A stretch of DNA of 64,000 bases from Mycobacterium ahvazicum. GTDB lineage: Bacteria; Actinomycetota; Actinomycetes; Mycobacteriales; Mycobacteriaceae. Location of the stretch: contig NZ_FXEG02000002.1 in the NCBI RefSeq assembly GCF_900176255.2, forward strand, positions 186,001-250,000, given 5' to 3'. The notes beneath the pieces are model-generated. The model was not told the origin of the DNA and ran no database searches. It saw only the letters and a list, made by a program, of their open reading frames with translations. Below are positions 1 to 8,976 of the stretch, piece after piece (position 1 is the stretch's first letter; each line of letters begins with the position of its first letter). A program made the translations under genes and the position numbers.

Positions 1-97
1 CCGCTTGCTCGGCGGTCGTGGCCGCGTTGGCCAATGTCGGGCCCAGCTCCGTGGTGTCGCCGGGTAGAAAGTCGATAAAGTGCACACCTATTTCCAT
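1..97 (-). CDS. LLM-class (luciferase-like, F420-type) oxidoreductase, N-terminal fragment
   Basis: Only the first 32 codons lie in the window; the gene runs off the left edge. The ATG at 97 opens a peptide beginning MEIGVHFIDFLPG, followed by a Gly-Pro-Thr-Leu segment and an Ala/Thr-rich helix. This matches the start of mycobacterial luciferase-like, F420-dependent oxidoreductases, where the first beta strand of the TIM barrel is G-V-H-F. A purine-rich AAGGG sits about 11 bases upstream. It starts 16 bp after the MarR gene stop and is read in the same direction, so the two may be co-transcribed. The substrate cannot be predicted from this fragment. The family assignment rests on a short N-terminus only. 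Confidence 0.6.
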   Translation of the reverse strand, partial: MEIGVHFIDFLPGDTTELGPTLANAATTAEQA

Positions 98-113
98 TGC
101 CACCAATGCCCTT

Positions 114-551
114 TCAGGATTCGGTCAATCGTTCAAGCAGTGCCAGCGCATCGACGATGATGCGGCGTTCGGCTTCGGAGTAGCGGTCCTGCAACTCGCG
201 CGCCAGCCACTCCTCCCGCACTTGGCGGTCGCTTTCGGCACGCTGACGGCCCGCCTTGGTCAACGAGACCACTTGGCGCCGACCATCTTCGGGGTCGGGT
301 GTGCGCTCGATGAATCCGCGCTGGCCCAAGGCGGCCAGGATGGTTGCCATCGACTGGGGACGCACCCGCTCCGCACCGGCCAACACGCTGGCCGACGACG
401 CGCCTTCCTTCCAGAGTCGGGTGAGTACCGCTGTCTGTGACGGGGTCAGGTCGTTGCGGACCTCGACATCGCGCAACCGACGTCGTAGGCGGCTGAACAC
501 CACTCGAATGTCTCGGGCGGCGGTTGCAGCGGACTCGCCGATGCCATCCAT
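114..551 (-). CDS. MarR-family transcriptional regulator
   Basis: A 145-residue protein starting MDGIGESAATA. The middle holds a MarR winged helix: a recognition region around residues 35-75 (L-T-P-S-Q...L-A-G-A-E-R-V-R-P-Q-S-M) and a wing with the family signature D-P-E-D-G-R-R at about residues 85-91. N- and C-terminal helices would form the dimer interface. An in-frame start 72 bp further upstream (623) would read through the nested palindrome at 567-600, so I chose the ATG at 551. The palindrome then lies just upstream of the start, where autoregulation would be expected. The downstream luciferase-like oxidoreductase is a plausible target. The effector is unknown. Confidence 0.85.
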   Translation of the reverse strand: MDGIGESAATAARDIRVVFSRLRRRLRDVEVRNDLTPSQTAVLTRLWKEGASSASVLAGAERVRPQSMATILAALGQRGFIERTPDPEDGRRQVVSLTKAGRQRAESDRQVREEWLARELQDRYSEAERRIIVDALALLERLTES

Positions 552-566
552 GCCACCACCGTAAAC

Positions 567-600
567 TAGACAGTCCAAACTGTCCAGTTCCAACTGTCTA
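567..600. promoter_or_regulatory. Nested palindromic operator upstream of the MarR gene
   Basis: The outer arms TAGACAG (567-573) and CTGTCTA (594-600) are perfect inverted repeats. Inside them, ACAGT (570-574) and ACTGT (579-583) form a second inverted pair with a 4-bp spacer. The block ends 16 bp before the MarR start codon. MarR proteins commonly bind such palindromes in their own promoter. That this is the MarR operator is inferred from position and symmetry. Confidence 0.6.
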
Positions 601-610
601 AATAGACTAC

Positions 611-672
611 CGCGAGACTGCACCTACCGGCAGCGCGTCTTGCGGAAACGGGTCGGTAGGTGCAGTCTCGCG
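611..672. terminator. Perfect 19-bp inverted repeat, probable hairpin terminator
   Basis: CGCGAGACTGCACCTACCG at 611-629 is repeated exactly as its reverse complement at 654-672, with a 24-base loop. It lies 9 bp past the stop codon of the leftward small membrane gene ending at 681 and before the MarR promoter. There is no U-tract, as is common for mycobacterial terminators. It could equally be a dispersed palindromic repeat element. Confidence 0.5.
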
Positions 673-680
673 GGAGCGGG

Positions 681-905
681 TCAGGTCATGCAGACGTTGG
701 AGAACAGCAGCACCGGCCAGGACACGATCGAGCCGAGAAACGACACCACCAGGTCGGCGCCCTGCATGCCGCGAAGATGGTTGGTGTGTGTCGATGACCA
801 GATCAGCCCGACAATCGAGTAAGGAATGCCCAGCAGCACCGCGAGTGCGATCCACTCGGCCACCGTCATCTCGTAGTTCAACAACTGCCGCAGCTTGGCG
901 ATCAA
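681..905 (-). CDS. Small membrane protein, paralogue of its divergent neighbour
   Basis: A 74-residue protein with two hydrophobic segments, about residues 16-36 (W-I-A-L-A-V-L-L-G-I-P) and 54-70, joined by a polar stretch with the pattern S-S-T-H-T-N-H-L-R-G-M-Q. The TTG at 905 is chosen as the start because AAGGAG lies 8 bases upstream on the coding strand; an ATG at 869 is the alternative. The sequence resembles the protein encoded at 947-1225 across the first membrane segment and the following loop. It recalls the small membrane protein Rv0420c of M. tuberculosis, but I cannot confirm orthology. Function unknown. Confidence 0.65.
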   Translation of the reverse strand: MIAKLRQLLNYEMTVAEWIALAVLLGIPYSIVGLIWSSTHTNHLRGMQGADLVVSFLGSIVSWPVLLFSNVCMT

Positions 906-946
906 CCGACTGACTCCTTCCGGGTACCTGGCCTATCGTTGCGCAT

Positions 947-1225
947 ATGGCAGCGCTGGCGGCAGGGATGGCCCGCATTCGCAGCGGGCTCGCGCGACGG
1001 GTCTCGGTCCAGGCGCTCATCGAGTTGGCCCTGTGGCTCACCCTGCCCTACCTCCTGATCGGCTTCTTCTGGGCCACCATCCACCCGGACCGGGTGCGCG
1101 ACCTGCAAGCCGAATGGGCAAAAGTGACCCCGATCAGTCCGGACCTGGTCGCCTTCGGCGAAGCCGCCGCGCTGTGGCCCGCGATCCTGCTGCTCCCCAC
1201 CACCTGCACCCTGCCGGGGCAGTGA
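947..1225 (+). CDS. Small membrane protein, divergent paralogue
   Basis: A 92-residue protein starting MAALAAGMARIRSG, with a basic N-terminus, a strong hydrophobic segment at about residues 24-43 and a second near the C-terminus (A-L-W-P-A-I-L-L-L-P). The loop after segment 1 reads W-A-T-I-H-P-D-R-V-R-D-L-Q, aligning with W-S-S-T-H-T-N-H-L-R-G-M-Q in the neighbour read the other way. The 41-bp gap between their starts must hold both promoters. No strong ribosome site is visible for the ATG at 947; the ATG at 968, preceded by GGCAGGG, is an alternative. The gene ends 3 bp before the stop of the hydrolase gene on the opposite strand. Function unknown. Confidence 0.6.
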   Translation: MAALAAGMARIRSGLARRVSVQALIELALWLTLPYLLIGFFWATIHPDRVRDLQAEWAKVTPISPDLVAFGEAAALWPAILLLPTTCTLPGQ

Positions 1226-1228
1226 ACC

Positions 1229-1849
1229 TCAGCCCAACAGGCGCAGCGCCGCATCGACCGCGAGCGCGGGCACGTCGAGTGTCTTCGAGCGCAAATCGTG
1301 TCGTGCGCCGGCGATTTCGACGACCTCGGTCGTCGCGGGGATCAACGCCGCGGCATCACGCACCTCGGTCGGCGTGCCGAAGGGATCCGAGGTGCCGTGG
1401 GTGAACACGGTGGGCACCCGAATAGCGGGCAGGTGTTCGGTGCGGAGTCGTTCAGGCTTTCCCGGTGGATGGACCGGATAGGAAAACAATGTCAACGCCC
1501 CGACCTGGAGCGGGTCTGCCTCGGCGACCACCATCGACGTCTGCCGGCCGCCGTAGGAATGTCCGCCCGCGATCAGCGGGCCGTCGGCAAGGGTGCGGCA
1601 CAAGGCGATTGCCTCGTCGATTCCGGCGCGGTCGGTGGCCGCCGAGCCGGACGGCGGGCCCTTGGGGCGGCGCCGCCGGTAGGGCAGGTTGTACCGAACA
1701 GCCAGCCAGCCGCGCCGCGCCCACTCGTCGCAAACCCGTTGCAGCAGCTCCGATTCGCGGTTGCCGCCGGCGCCGTGCGTGAGCACCACGACACCGTGCG
1801 CGATGCCGTCGGGTTGGTGCGCTATACCCGCGATCTGGTCGAGATTCAC
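1229..1849 (-). CDS. Alpha/beta-hydrolase (dienelactone-hydrolase-like)
   Basis: A 206-residue hydrolase corresponding, from recall, to Rv0421c. The fold signatures are in order: an oxyanion-hole segment V-V-V-L-T-H-G-A-G-G near residue 20, the nucleophile elbow G-G-H-S-Y-G-G at about residue 98, and late Asp and His positions in T-H-G-T-S-D-P-F-G and G-A-R-H-D-L. I chose the GTG at 1849 because it overlaps the thiD stop as GTGA, the usual sign of coupled translation, and because it gives the expected length. An upstream start at 1915 would overlap thiD by 70 bp. The substrate is unknown and a link to thiamine synthesis is suggested only by operon position. Confidence 0.85.
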   Translation of the reverse strand: MNLDQIAGIAHQPDGIAHGVVVLTHGAGGNRESELLQRVCDEWARRGWLAVRYNLPYRRRRPKGPPSGSAATDRAGIDEAIALCRTLADGPLIAGGHSYGGRQTSMVVAEADPLQVGALTLFSYPVHPPGKPERLRTEHLPAIRVPTVFTHGTSDPFGTPTEVRDAAALIPATTEVVEIAGARHDLRSKTLDVPALAVDAALRLLG

Positions 1850-2673
1850 GACAGCCGGAACAGTGGCGAGACCGGGCCGTGGCCCCGGCCGAGTGGGTAG
1901 GCGGCACGCAGGCATTCGGTGACCCAGCGCTTTCCGAATGCGACGGCCTCGGGAACGGTCAACCCGTGGGCCAGCGCGCAGGCGATCGCGGCGGCCAGCG
2001 TGTCACCGCCACCGTGGTCGTTGCCGGTCGCGATGCGCTCGGTATCGAACTCGTAGAAATCGGCGCCGTCATAGAGCAGGTCGCAGCTGCGTTGCGACGA
2101 GCGTAGGTGACCACCCTTGACCAGCACCCACTGCGGGCCCAGCGCGTGCAGTGCCTTGGCCGCCGCGCGCTGCGACTCGGCGTCCACCACGTCGAGTCCG
2201 ACCAGCAGCCGCACCTCGTCGAGATTCGGCGTCACCAGCGTGGCCAACGGAAACAGTTGCGTGCGAAGCGAATCCAGGGCCGCCGGCGCCATCAGCGCAT
2301 CGCCGTGCATGGACGCCGCCACCGGGTCGACAACCAGGGGCACCGTCAATTCGAGCCGGCGCCAGGTGGCGGCCACGGTGTCGATGATGCGCGGTGATGC
2401 CAGCATCCCGGTCTTGGCGGCCTGAATGCCGATGTCGCTGACCACCGCTTCGATCTGACCGGCGACCACGTCTTCGGGGATCTGATGAAAGCTCTTGACT
2501 CCCAACGTGTTCTGCACGGTCACCGCGGTGACCGCGATGCAGGCGTGCACCCCCAGCAGCGCAAAGGTGCGCATGTCGGCCTGGATGCCCGCACCACCGC
2601 CGGAGTCCGAGCCGGCGATGGACAGCACGCGGCGCGGCGTCGCACCCGGCGGTGCCAGGGGCAGGTAGTTCAC
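1846..2673 (-). CDS. thiD: Phosphomethylpyrimidine kinase ThiD
   Basis: A 275-residue hydroxymethylpyrimidine (phosphate) kinase of the ribokinase fold. It phosphorylates the pyrimidine made by ThiC for thiamine synthesis in the cytoplasm. The N-terminal signature [18 protein letters not shown] (residues about 16-33) and the C-terminal ATP/anion-hole motif [11 protein letters not shown] are both present. The GTG at 2673, giving [10 protein letters not shown], matches the family start; a longer reading frame upstream overlaps thiC and is rejected. It lies 37 bp after thiC and overlaps the hydrolase start by 4 bp, so thiC-thiD-hydrolase form one transcript under the TPP riboswitch. Confidence 0.96.
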   Translation of the reverse strand: MNYLPLAPPGATPRRVLSIAGSDSGGGAGIQADMRTFALLGVHACIAVTAVTVQNTLGVKSFHQIPEDVVAGQIEAVVSDIGIQAAKTGMLASPRIIDTVAATWRRLELTVPLVVDPVAASMHGDALMAPAALDSLRTQLFPLATLVTPNLDEVRLLVGLDVVDAESQRAAAKALHALGPQWVLVKGGHLRSSQRSCDLLYDGADFYEFDTERIATGNDHGGGDTLAAAIACALAHGLTVPEAVAFGKRWVTECLRAAYPLGRGHGPVSPLFRLS

Positions 2674-2710
2674 TGTGCCGGATTGCCGCGACCCGGGCCC
2701 CGCGTCCGTG

Positions 2711-4458
<1,748 letters not shown>

Positions 4459-4628
4459 TTGTTTACTTTTCGGTGGCTAACGCCCGCACGCGACGTTACC
4501 CCCACCCCGGGCCATCCGCGCCGCACGGGAGCGCCCAATCGGTCCAGATTGCGAAAATATCGACGGGGTCAACGGCGGAAACAGGTTCCAATCAGCGGAT
4601 TGCTCTTCCGTGAATTTCCCGGAGTGAG

Positions 4629-5363
4629 ATGATGAAGGACGTGCAGCAGCCTAAGCAAGCGGGTGCCGCGACATTCACCCGGACTCGGAAGCAGCCGACG
4701 AAGGGGACCGGGGGCCCCGCGATTTCATACCTGAACGTCGGCAGCTTCAAGTTCTGGTTCGACGGGGAACGCTGGGAGTGGTCCGACGAGGTCGCGCGAA
4801 TGCACGGCTACGAACCCGGGACGGTCGCGCCGACAACGAAACTGATGTTGTCCCACAAACATCCCGACGATCGGGAGCACGTCCGCGATCTGCTCCACCA
4901 TGCGTTGCACTCCGGGGAGTCCTTCTCGAGTCGGCACCGTTTTGTCGACACATCGGGCGCGGTGCACGATGCGATCGTCGTGGCGGACCGCATCGTGGAC
5001 GACGAGTCGGGTGCGGTGCGGGGGACGGCGGGCTACTACATCGACCTGAGCGGCATCGACGAAGCCCGTCACGAAAGCCGCCAGGAAGTTCTCGACGAGG
5101 CGCTGCCGGATCTGTTCGAAAACCGAGCGGCCATCGAGCAGGCCAAGGGCGTGATGATGGCCATCTACCGGGTCAGCGCCGACCAGGCGTTCCGGGTGCT
5201 GCAGTGGCGTTCGCAAGAAACCAACATCAAGCTGCGCACGCTGGCCAGGCAACTGATCCAGGAGGTCAGCGACCTGCCGCCGATGTCAGCGGTGGTTCAG
5301 AGCCAGGTCGACCATCTGCTGTTGACGATCCACGAGCGCATTCCCGCAGAAGCCGATCGCTAG
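4629..5363 (+). CDS. PAS-ANTAR domain regulator
   Basis: A 244-residue protein with a low-complexity basic N-terminus (1-30) and a PAS domain at about 35-155. The PAS domain has the typical W-S-D-E-V-A-R-M-H-G-Y-E-P-G start and the H-P-D-D-R core. A C-terminal ANTAR domain follows at about 168-230, with the pattern R-A-A-I-E-Q-A-K-G-V-M-M...Q-A-F-R-V-L-Q. ANTAR domains bind RNA dual hairpins to prevent termination; the PAS domain is the likely sensor. GGAG at 4621 precedes two adjacent ATGs, and either could start. The gene is convergent with and overlaps its neighbour by 4 bp at the stops. I do not recall this gene here in M. tuberculosis. The signal and RNA target are unknown. Confidence 0.88.
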   Translation: MMKDVQQPKQAGAATFTRTRKQPTKGTGGPAISYLNVGSFKFWFDGERWEWSDEVARMHGYEPGTVAPTTKLMLSHKHPDDREHVRDLLHHALHSGESFSSRHRFVDTSGAVHDAIVVADRIVDDESGAVRGTAGYYIDLSGIDEARHESRQEVLDEALPDLFENRAAIEQAKGVMMAIYRVSADQAFRVLQWRSQETNIKLRTLARQLIQEVSDLPPMSAVVQSQVDHLLLTIHERIPAEADR

Positions 5364-5635
5364 ACCTCTTCCATCGCTTCGCCGATTTCTTCCAGCAGCT
5401 TGTTGTGGTGGTTGCTGGCCAGGATGTGTCCGGCGGCGATGACCAGGGCGACCGGCCAGTCGATCAGTTCGAGTGCGGCCAGGGCGGCCAGGCCGCCGTA
5501 GTAGGCCAGCTGTTCGGGTCGCGGAATCTCGGTCTGCCCGATCACGGGCAGCTTCACCACGAAGGTTTCGCCCGCGCGAATTTTTTCTACCGCTTCGCGT
5601 TGAGATGTTGCACGGCGAGTTTTCTTTTCCGCCAT
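5360..5635 (-). CDS. Conserved small membrane-associated protein (Rv0424c-like)
   Basis: A 91-residue protein starting MAEKKTRRATSQREAVEK, with a positively charged N-terminus, one long hydrophobic stretch at about residues 46-73 (A-Y-Y-G-G-L-A-A-L-A-A-L-E-L) and a His/Asn-rich then acidic tail. I recall a protein of the same size at Rv0424c. The second of two adjacent ATGs is chosen because AAAGG lies six bases upstream. Its stop overlaps the stop of the PAS-ANTAR gene. Its N-terminal basic/hydrophobic layout resembles the protein encoded at 5963-6400. Function unknown. Confidence 0.75.
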   Translation of the reverse strand: MAEKKTRRATSQREAVEKIRAGETFVVKLPVIGQTEIPRPEQLAYYGGLAALAALELIDWPVALVIAAGHILASNHHNKLLEEIGEAMEEV

Positions 5636-5638
5636 CAT

Positions 5639-5962
5639 TTGCCTTTCAGTAACGAAGGGTTTCCCAACTCGCCTAGTGACTTGGCCACCGTCGGTCTATG
5701 TCGACGACCGACTCCCTGGCCGATCCGATATTTTCGTCTGTTGCTTCGGTGCTACGCGTGCCGTTGCTCGAACTCTATGCGCTGCTGTGGCGCGTCGGGA
5801 TCGTGGAGATCGTCCAGCCCGATCGGACGCATCGCAGGCCACCGCGCTTTTCGTCGCGAGTGATTTCGCGACCCCGGGCGACGATCTGCCCCGACCCCTC
5901 CGCACACGCTGCCGGGCGGCCGCACGGCCGGCCGCAACGAGCGTCCGCGTAAGTCAAGCCCT
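5639..5962. other. Gene-poor stretch where ctpH would be expected
   Basis: In M. tuberculosis I recall the large P-type ATPase gene ctpH (Rv0425c) between Rv0424c and Rv0426c. Here only 324 bp separate the two flanking genes. A possible 84-codon plus-strand frame (5698-5952) has no ribosome site and a Pro/Arg-rich second half typical of chance GC-rich frames. The promoter of the leftward gene at 5635 should lie at the left end. No ATPase motif (DKTGT or similar) is visible on either strand. Confidence 0.5.
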
Positions 5963-6400
5963 CTAGTTGGTACTGCGCAACGCCGCGGCGCCGGCGCGAC
6001 GTCCGGCCGTCTTCTTGGCGGGGGCCTTGCCGGCGGCCTTCGGCGGTGCCGACTTTGGCGGCGCCGACTCGGTCGGTACCGGCTTGAGCTGGGCTTTCGC
6101 CGGGCCCTGGGGCTTGCGGTTGAGCCGGTGCAATACCAGCGCACTGCCGCCGACCGCCAATAGCAGCGGCCACTCGACCAGCCCGGCCACGCCCAACGCG
6201 CCGATGGCCAGCGCGGCCGCCGGGGTCGAGTGACTGCCCGAGTTGATCCCGCGCTTGATGCCCTCGGCCGCTCCGGTTACCCCACCCACGATTCCATTGA
6301 TTGCCGCGCCTCCGACGGCGCCCGCAGCGGCGGTGGTGGCATCCGCCGCGCGATTGACAGTTTTGCCCGCGCTGCGGACTGCCCCTCCGACGACACCCAT
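5963..6400 (-). CDS. Conserved membrane protein with Ala/Lys/Pro-rich tail (Rv0426c-like)
   Basis: A 145-residue protein starting MGVVGGAVRSAGKTVNR. The first 60 residues are Gly/Ala-rich and amphipathic, followed by hydrophobic segments at about residues 62-90 (A-L-A-I-G-A-L-G-V-A-G-L-V-E-W-P-L-L-L-A-V-G). A basic Pro/Ala/Lys tail (K-S-A-P-P-K-A-A-G-K-A-P-A-K-K) could bind nucleic acid or cell-wall polymers. AGGGAG lies five bases before the ATG at 6400. Size and position match what I recall as Rv0426c. A small hairpin, GGTCGC with GCGACC, sits at 6420-6438 in the leader. Function unknown. Confidence 0.7.
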   Translation of the reverse strand: MGVVGGAVRSAGKTVNRAADATTAAAGAVGGAAINGIVGGVTGAAEGIKRGINSGSHSTPAAALAIGALGVAGLVEWPLLLAVGGSALVLHRLNRKPQGPAKAQLKPVPTESAPPKSAPPKAAGKAPAKKTAGRRAGAAALRSTN

Positions 6401-6570
6401 GATGACTCCCTGATTCCTTGGTCGCTCTGGTTGCGACCGCGTAGCAACATGTATACCCGCCGAACGGGCGGTTAACAGCAGCCACGAAAATTGTGCACGT
6501 ATCTAACAACGCAAAATGGTGCCACGTCGGAAACGTCCTCACAACGCGAAGTCGCCTGGAATTTGCGCGG

Positions 6571-7377
6571 TTACCCGGGATTCAAGTCGACTAATACCGG
6601 AGCGTGATCGCTGGGCGCCTTGCCTTTGCGTTCGTCCCGGACGATCTGCGCATCGGCGACCCGCCCGGCCAGCGCCGGTGAGGCGAGGATGAAGTCGATG
6701 CGCATACCCTGCTTCTTCGGGAACCGCAGCTGGGTGTAATCCCAATAGGTATAGACGCCGGGGCCCGGGGTGAAAGGCCGTACCACATCGGTGAATTGCG
6801 CCTCGACAATCGCATTGAACGCCCGGCGTTCCGGCTCGGACACGTGGGTGGCGCCGGCGAAGAATTCGGTGCTCCAGACGTCGTCGTCGGTCGGTGCGAT
6901 GTTCCAGTCGCCGACCATCGCGATCTGTGCGCCGGGATCGTCGCGCAGCCAGCCGGCGGCCGTATCGCGCAGGGCGGCAAGCCATTCCAGCTTGTAGGTG
7001 TAGTGCGGGTCGGTCAGCGTGCGGCCGTTGGGCACGTAGAGGCTCCACACCCGCACGCCGCCGCAGGTCGCGCCCAGGGCGCGGGCTTCGGCGGTTGCGG
7101 CCACCTCCGGCTTGCTGCTCCAGGTGGGCTGGCCGTCGAATCCGACCTGCACATCGTCTAAGCCCACGCGAGACGCGATCGCCACGCCGTTCCACTGGTT
7201 GAAGCCGACGTGGGCGACCTCGTAGCCCAGTTCCACGAACGGCAGGGCGGGGAACTGGCTGTCGGAGCACTTGGTCTCCTGCATGGCCAGCACGTCGACC
7301 TCGGCGCGGGCGAGCCAATCGGTGACGCGGTCCAGACGGGTGCGAATCGAGTTGACGTTCCAGGTCGCTAGTCGCAC
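6571..7377 (-). CDS. xthA: Exodeoxyribonuclease III / AP endonuclease XthA
   Basis: A 268-residue member of the exonuclease III/AP endonuclease family, which nicks DNA at abasic sites in base-excision repair. Family motifs in order: N-terminal T-W-N-V-N-S-I-R; metal-binding Q-E-T-K-C at about residues 33-37; Y-V-P-N-G-R near 115; the D-W-N-I-A-P loop with catalytic Asp and Asn at about 157-162; and C-terminal S-D-H-A-P-V at about 258-263. The start is a GTG at 7377, two bases after the stop of the upstream GNAT gene, which indicates coupled translation within the def-GNAT-xthA operon. Recalled counterpart: Rv0427c. Confidence 0.95.
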   Translation of the reverse strand: MRLATWNVNSIRTRLDRVTDWLARAEVDVLAMQETKCSDSQFPALPFVELGYEVAHVGFNQWNGVAIASRVGLDDVQVGFDGQPTWSSKPEVAATAEARALGATCGGVRVWSLYVPNGRTLTDPHYTYKLEWLAALRDTAAGWLRDDPGAQIAMVGDWNIAPTDDDVWSTEFFAGATHVSEPERRAFNAIVEAQFTDVVRPFTPGPGVYTYWDYTQLRFPKKQGMRIDFILASPALAGRVADAQIVRDERKGKAPSDHAPVLVDLNPG

Positions 7378-7379
7378 AG

Positions 7380-8150
7380 CTAGACGGTATCCCAGCCGGG
7401 CGACCGGGCCTCGAAGTAGCGACGGCGGTGGTGCAGCCGGAAGCCAAGGTTGTCGGCGCGGCCGGCGGTTGCGGTGTCGCCCTCGGCAAGGACGATGTAT
7501 GCGCGGGTGGCGCCGCGGCGGGCCCCCCAGGCCAACTGGTCTTCGCGCGGCGCCGAAAGTCCTGCCCAGCGGGTGCCGTCGGGCGCATCGGTCACGACGG
7601 CACCCTCGCCCGTGCCCGGCTCTGGGGTGATGCTCGGCACGTCGCGGACCAACACGCGCTCGGTGTGATCGGCCACCGCGGTGCGCGGCGGGGTCAGCAA
7701 GCGTTCCGGGATGGCCAGCAGCGGGGATCGGCCGCGACGCTCGTACCAGGCGACGATCGCCAGGACGGAGCTGAACCGGGCTGAAATATCCAGTGGCACT
7801 GCCGAATTCGAGGCAAAGCCGGCTTCGTCGCCGTCCCCCTCAGCCGGGCGATGGTCCAGTCGCAGCAGCCAGCCATCCAGCCAGGCGTGTTCGAGGCCGG
7901 GCCGGGCGGCCGCGGCGGCGTACTCCAGCGCGCGGATCGCCGACGTGCGCACCGGTGCGTCGGTCAGTACCCGCAGGGCCACCGCGTCGGCGGCGGCGAA
8001 TTCGAGGACCGCTCCTGTCTTCGTCTGCACGCGCACCACCGGATCGGTCGCCAACAGGTGTCCGACCGCATCCGAGAGTGGCGGAACCGAGCCGGCCGGA
8101 CGCCGGTAGCGAACCGTCACGCGGGTTCCGAGGTCCGGCCACGAGACCAT
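7380..8150 (-). CDS. GNAT-family protein with a shortened acetyl-CoA-binding region (Rv0428c-like)
   Basis: A 256-residue protein of the mycobacterial Rv0428c type. The N-terminal ~55 residues look like a small beta-barrel (T-R-V-T-V-R-Y-R-R-P). The C-terminal part has recognisable GNAT strands (V-V-T-D-A-P-D-G-T-R-W-A-G-L-S-A, and later N-L-G-F-R-L-H-H-R-R-R-Y). The segment that normally carries the acetyl-CoA loop (R/Q-x-x-G-x-G/A) is missing: W-A-G-L-S-A-P-R-E-D-Q runs directly into L-A-W-G-A-R-R-G-A. I remember the M. tuberculosis protein as about 45 residues longer, so internal deletions are likely. It may not be an active acetyltransferase. The start ATG overlaps the def stop by one base. 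Confidence 0.75.
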   Translation of the reverse strand: MVSWPDLGTRVTVRYRRPAGSVPPLSDAVGHLLATDPVVRVQTKTGAVLEFAAADAVALRVLTDAPVRTSAIRALEYAAAAARPGLEHAWLDGWLLRLDHRPAEGDGDEAGFASNSAVPLDISARFSSVLAIVAWYERRGRSPLLAIPERLLTPPRTAVADHTERVLVRDVPSITPEPGTGEGAVVTDAPDGTRWAGLSAPREDQLAWGARRGATRAYIVLAEGDTATAGRADNLGFRLHHRRRYFEARSPGWDTV

Positions 8151-8743
8151 CAGTGACCGAACGGATCCGGTCCCTCGCCGGGCGTCCAGGACAATCCCGG
8201 CACACCCCAGCCGTGGGATTTGACGGTGCGCTTTGCGGCGCGGGCGTGCCGTCCGATCAGGCGGTCCAGGTAGAGGAAGCCATCCAGGTGCCCGGTCTCG
8301 TGCTGCAGCATCCGGGCGAACAGTCCGGTGCCCTCGATGGTGATCGGTTTGCCCTCGGCGTCCAGCCCGCTGACCCGCGCCCATTTCGCGCGCCCGGTGG
8401 GAAACGACTCGCCGGGAACCGACAGGCACCCCTCGTCGTCGTCGCTCGGGTCGGGCATGGTCTCGGGTATCTCGGAGGTTTCCAGGATCGGATTGACGAC
8501 CACGCCGCGGCGGCGCTCGGTCATGCCGCGGTCGTCGGCACAGTCGTAGACGAACACCCGCAGGCCGTGTCCGATCTGGTTGGCGGCCAGCCCGACGCCG
8601 TGCGCGGCGTCCATCGTGTCGTACATGTCGGAGATCAACGCGGCGAGGTCGGCCGGCAGCGAACCGTCGGTGTCGACGGGTACCGGTGTGGTCGGTGTGT
8701 GCAACACCGGATCGCCCACGATGCGGATTGGTACGACTGCCAT
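8150..8743 (-). CDS. def: Peptide deformylase
   Basis: A 197-residue metalloenzyme that removes the formyl group from the initiator methionine of new proteins. All three family motifs are intact: [10 protein letters not shown] (about 49-58), E-G-C-L-S-V-P-G (about 103-110, with the metal-binding Cys) and Q-H-E-T-G-H-L-D-G (about 146-154, HExxH). The mycobacterial acidic insertion between motifs 1 and 2 (P-D-P-S-D-D-D) and an extended C-terminus are present. It is the first gene of def-GNAT-xthA. The promoter must lie in the 233-bp gap before 8977, where I see no other clear feature. Recalled counterpart: Rv0429c. Confidence 0.97.
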   Translation of the reverse strand: MAVVPIRIVGDPVLHTPTTPVPVDTDGSLPADLAALISDMYDTMDAAHGVGLAANQIGHGLRVFVYDCADDRGMTERRRGVVVNPILETSEIPETMPDPSDDDEGCLSVPGESFPTGRAKWARVSGLDAEGKPITIEGTGLFARMLQHETGHLDGFLYLDRLIGRHARAAKRTVKSHGWGVPGLSWTPGEGPDPFGH

Positions 8744-8976
8744 GGTCGGCTAGCTTAAGCCCGCCGACGATGCGCGCCGCAAAGCGGCGGGCTGAGAAGG
8801 TGGGCAATCAGGATCAGGGCCGCGAAGTAAGCAATGAAGGCAATCCGCCGACTCGCGGGTCTGGATGAGGGCTTGAGGGTTCGCGGCGTGATTCAATATT
8901 CGCCGAAACATGCCCCGGTGTAAGTCAAGTCAGCAGAGCTACAGGGAATTCGGCGGAAGGGTCCAGGGGAAGCGAT

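Noticed and set aside
5698..5952. 84-codon plus-strand frame in the gap near 5.8 kb
   Set aside because: No ribosome site, Pro/Arg-rich second half, no recognised motif; noted only in the gap description.
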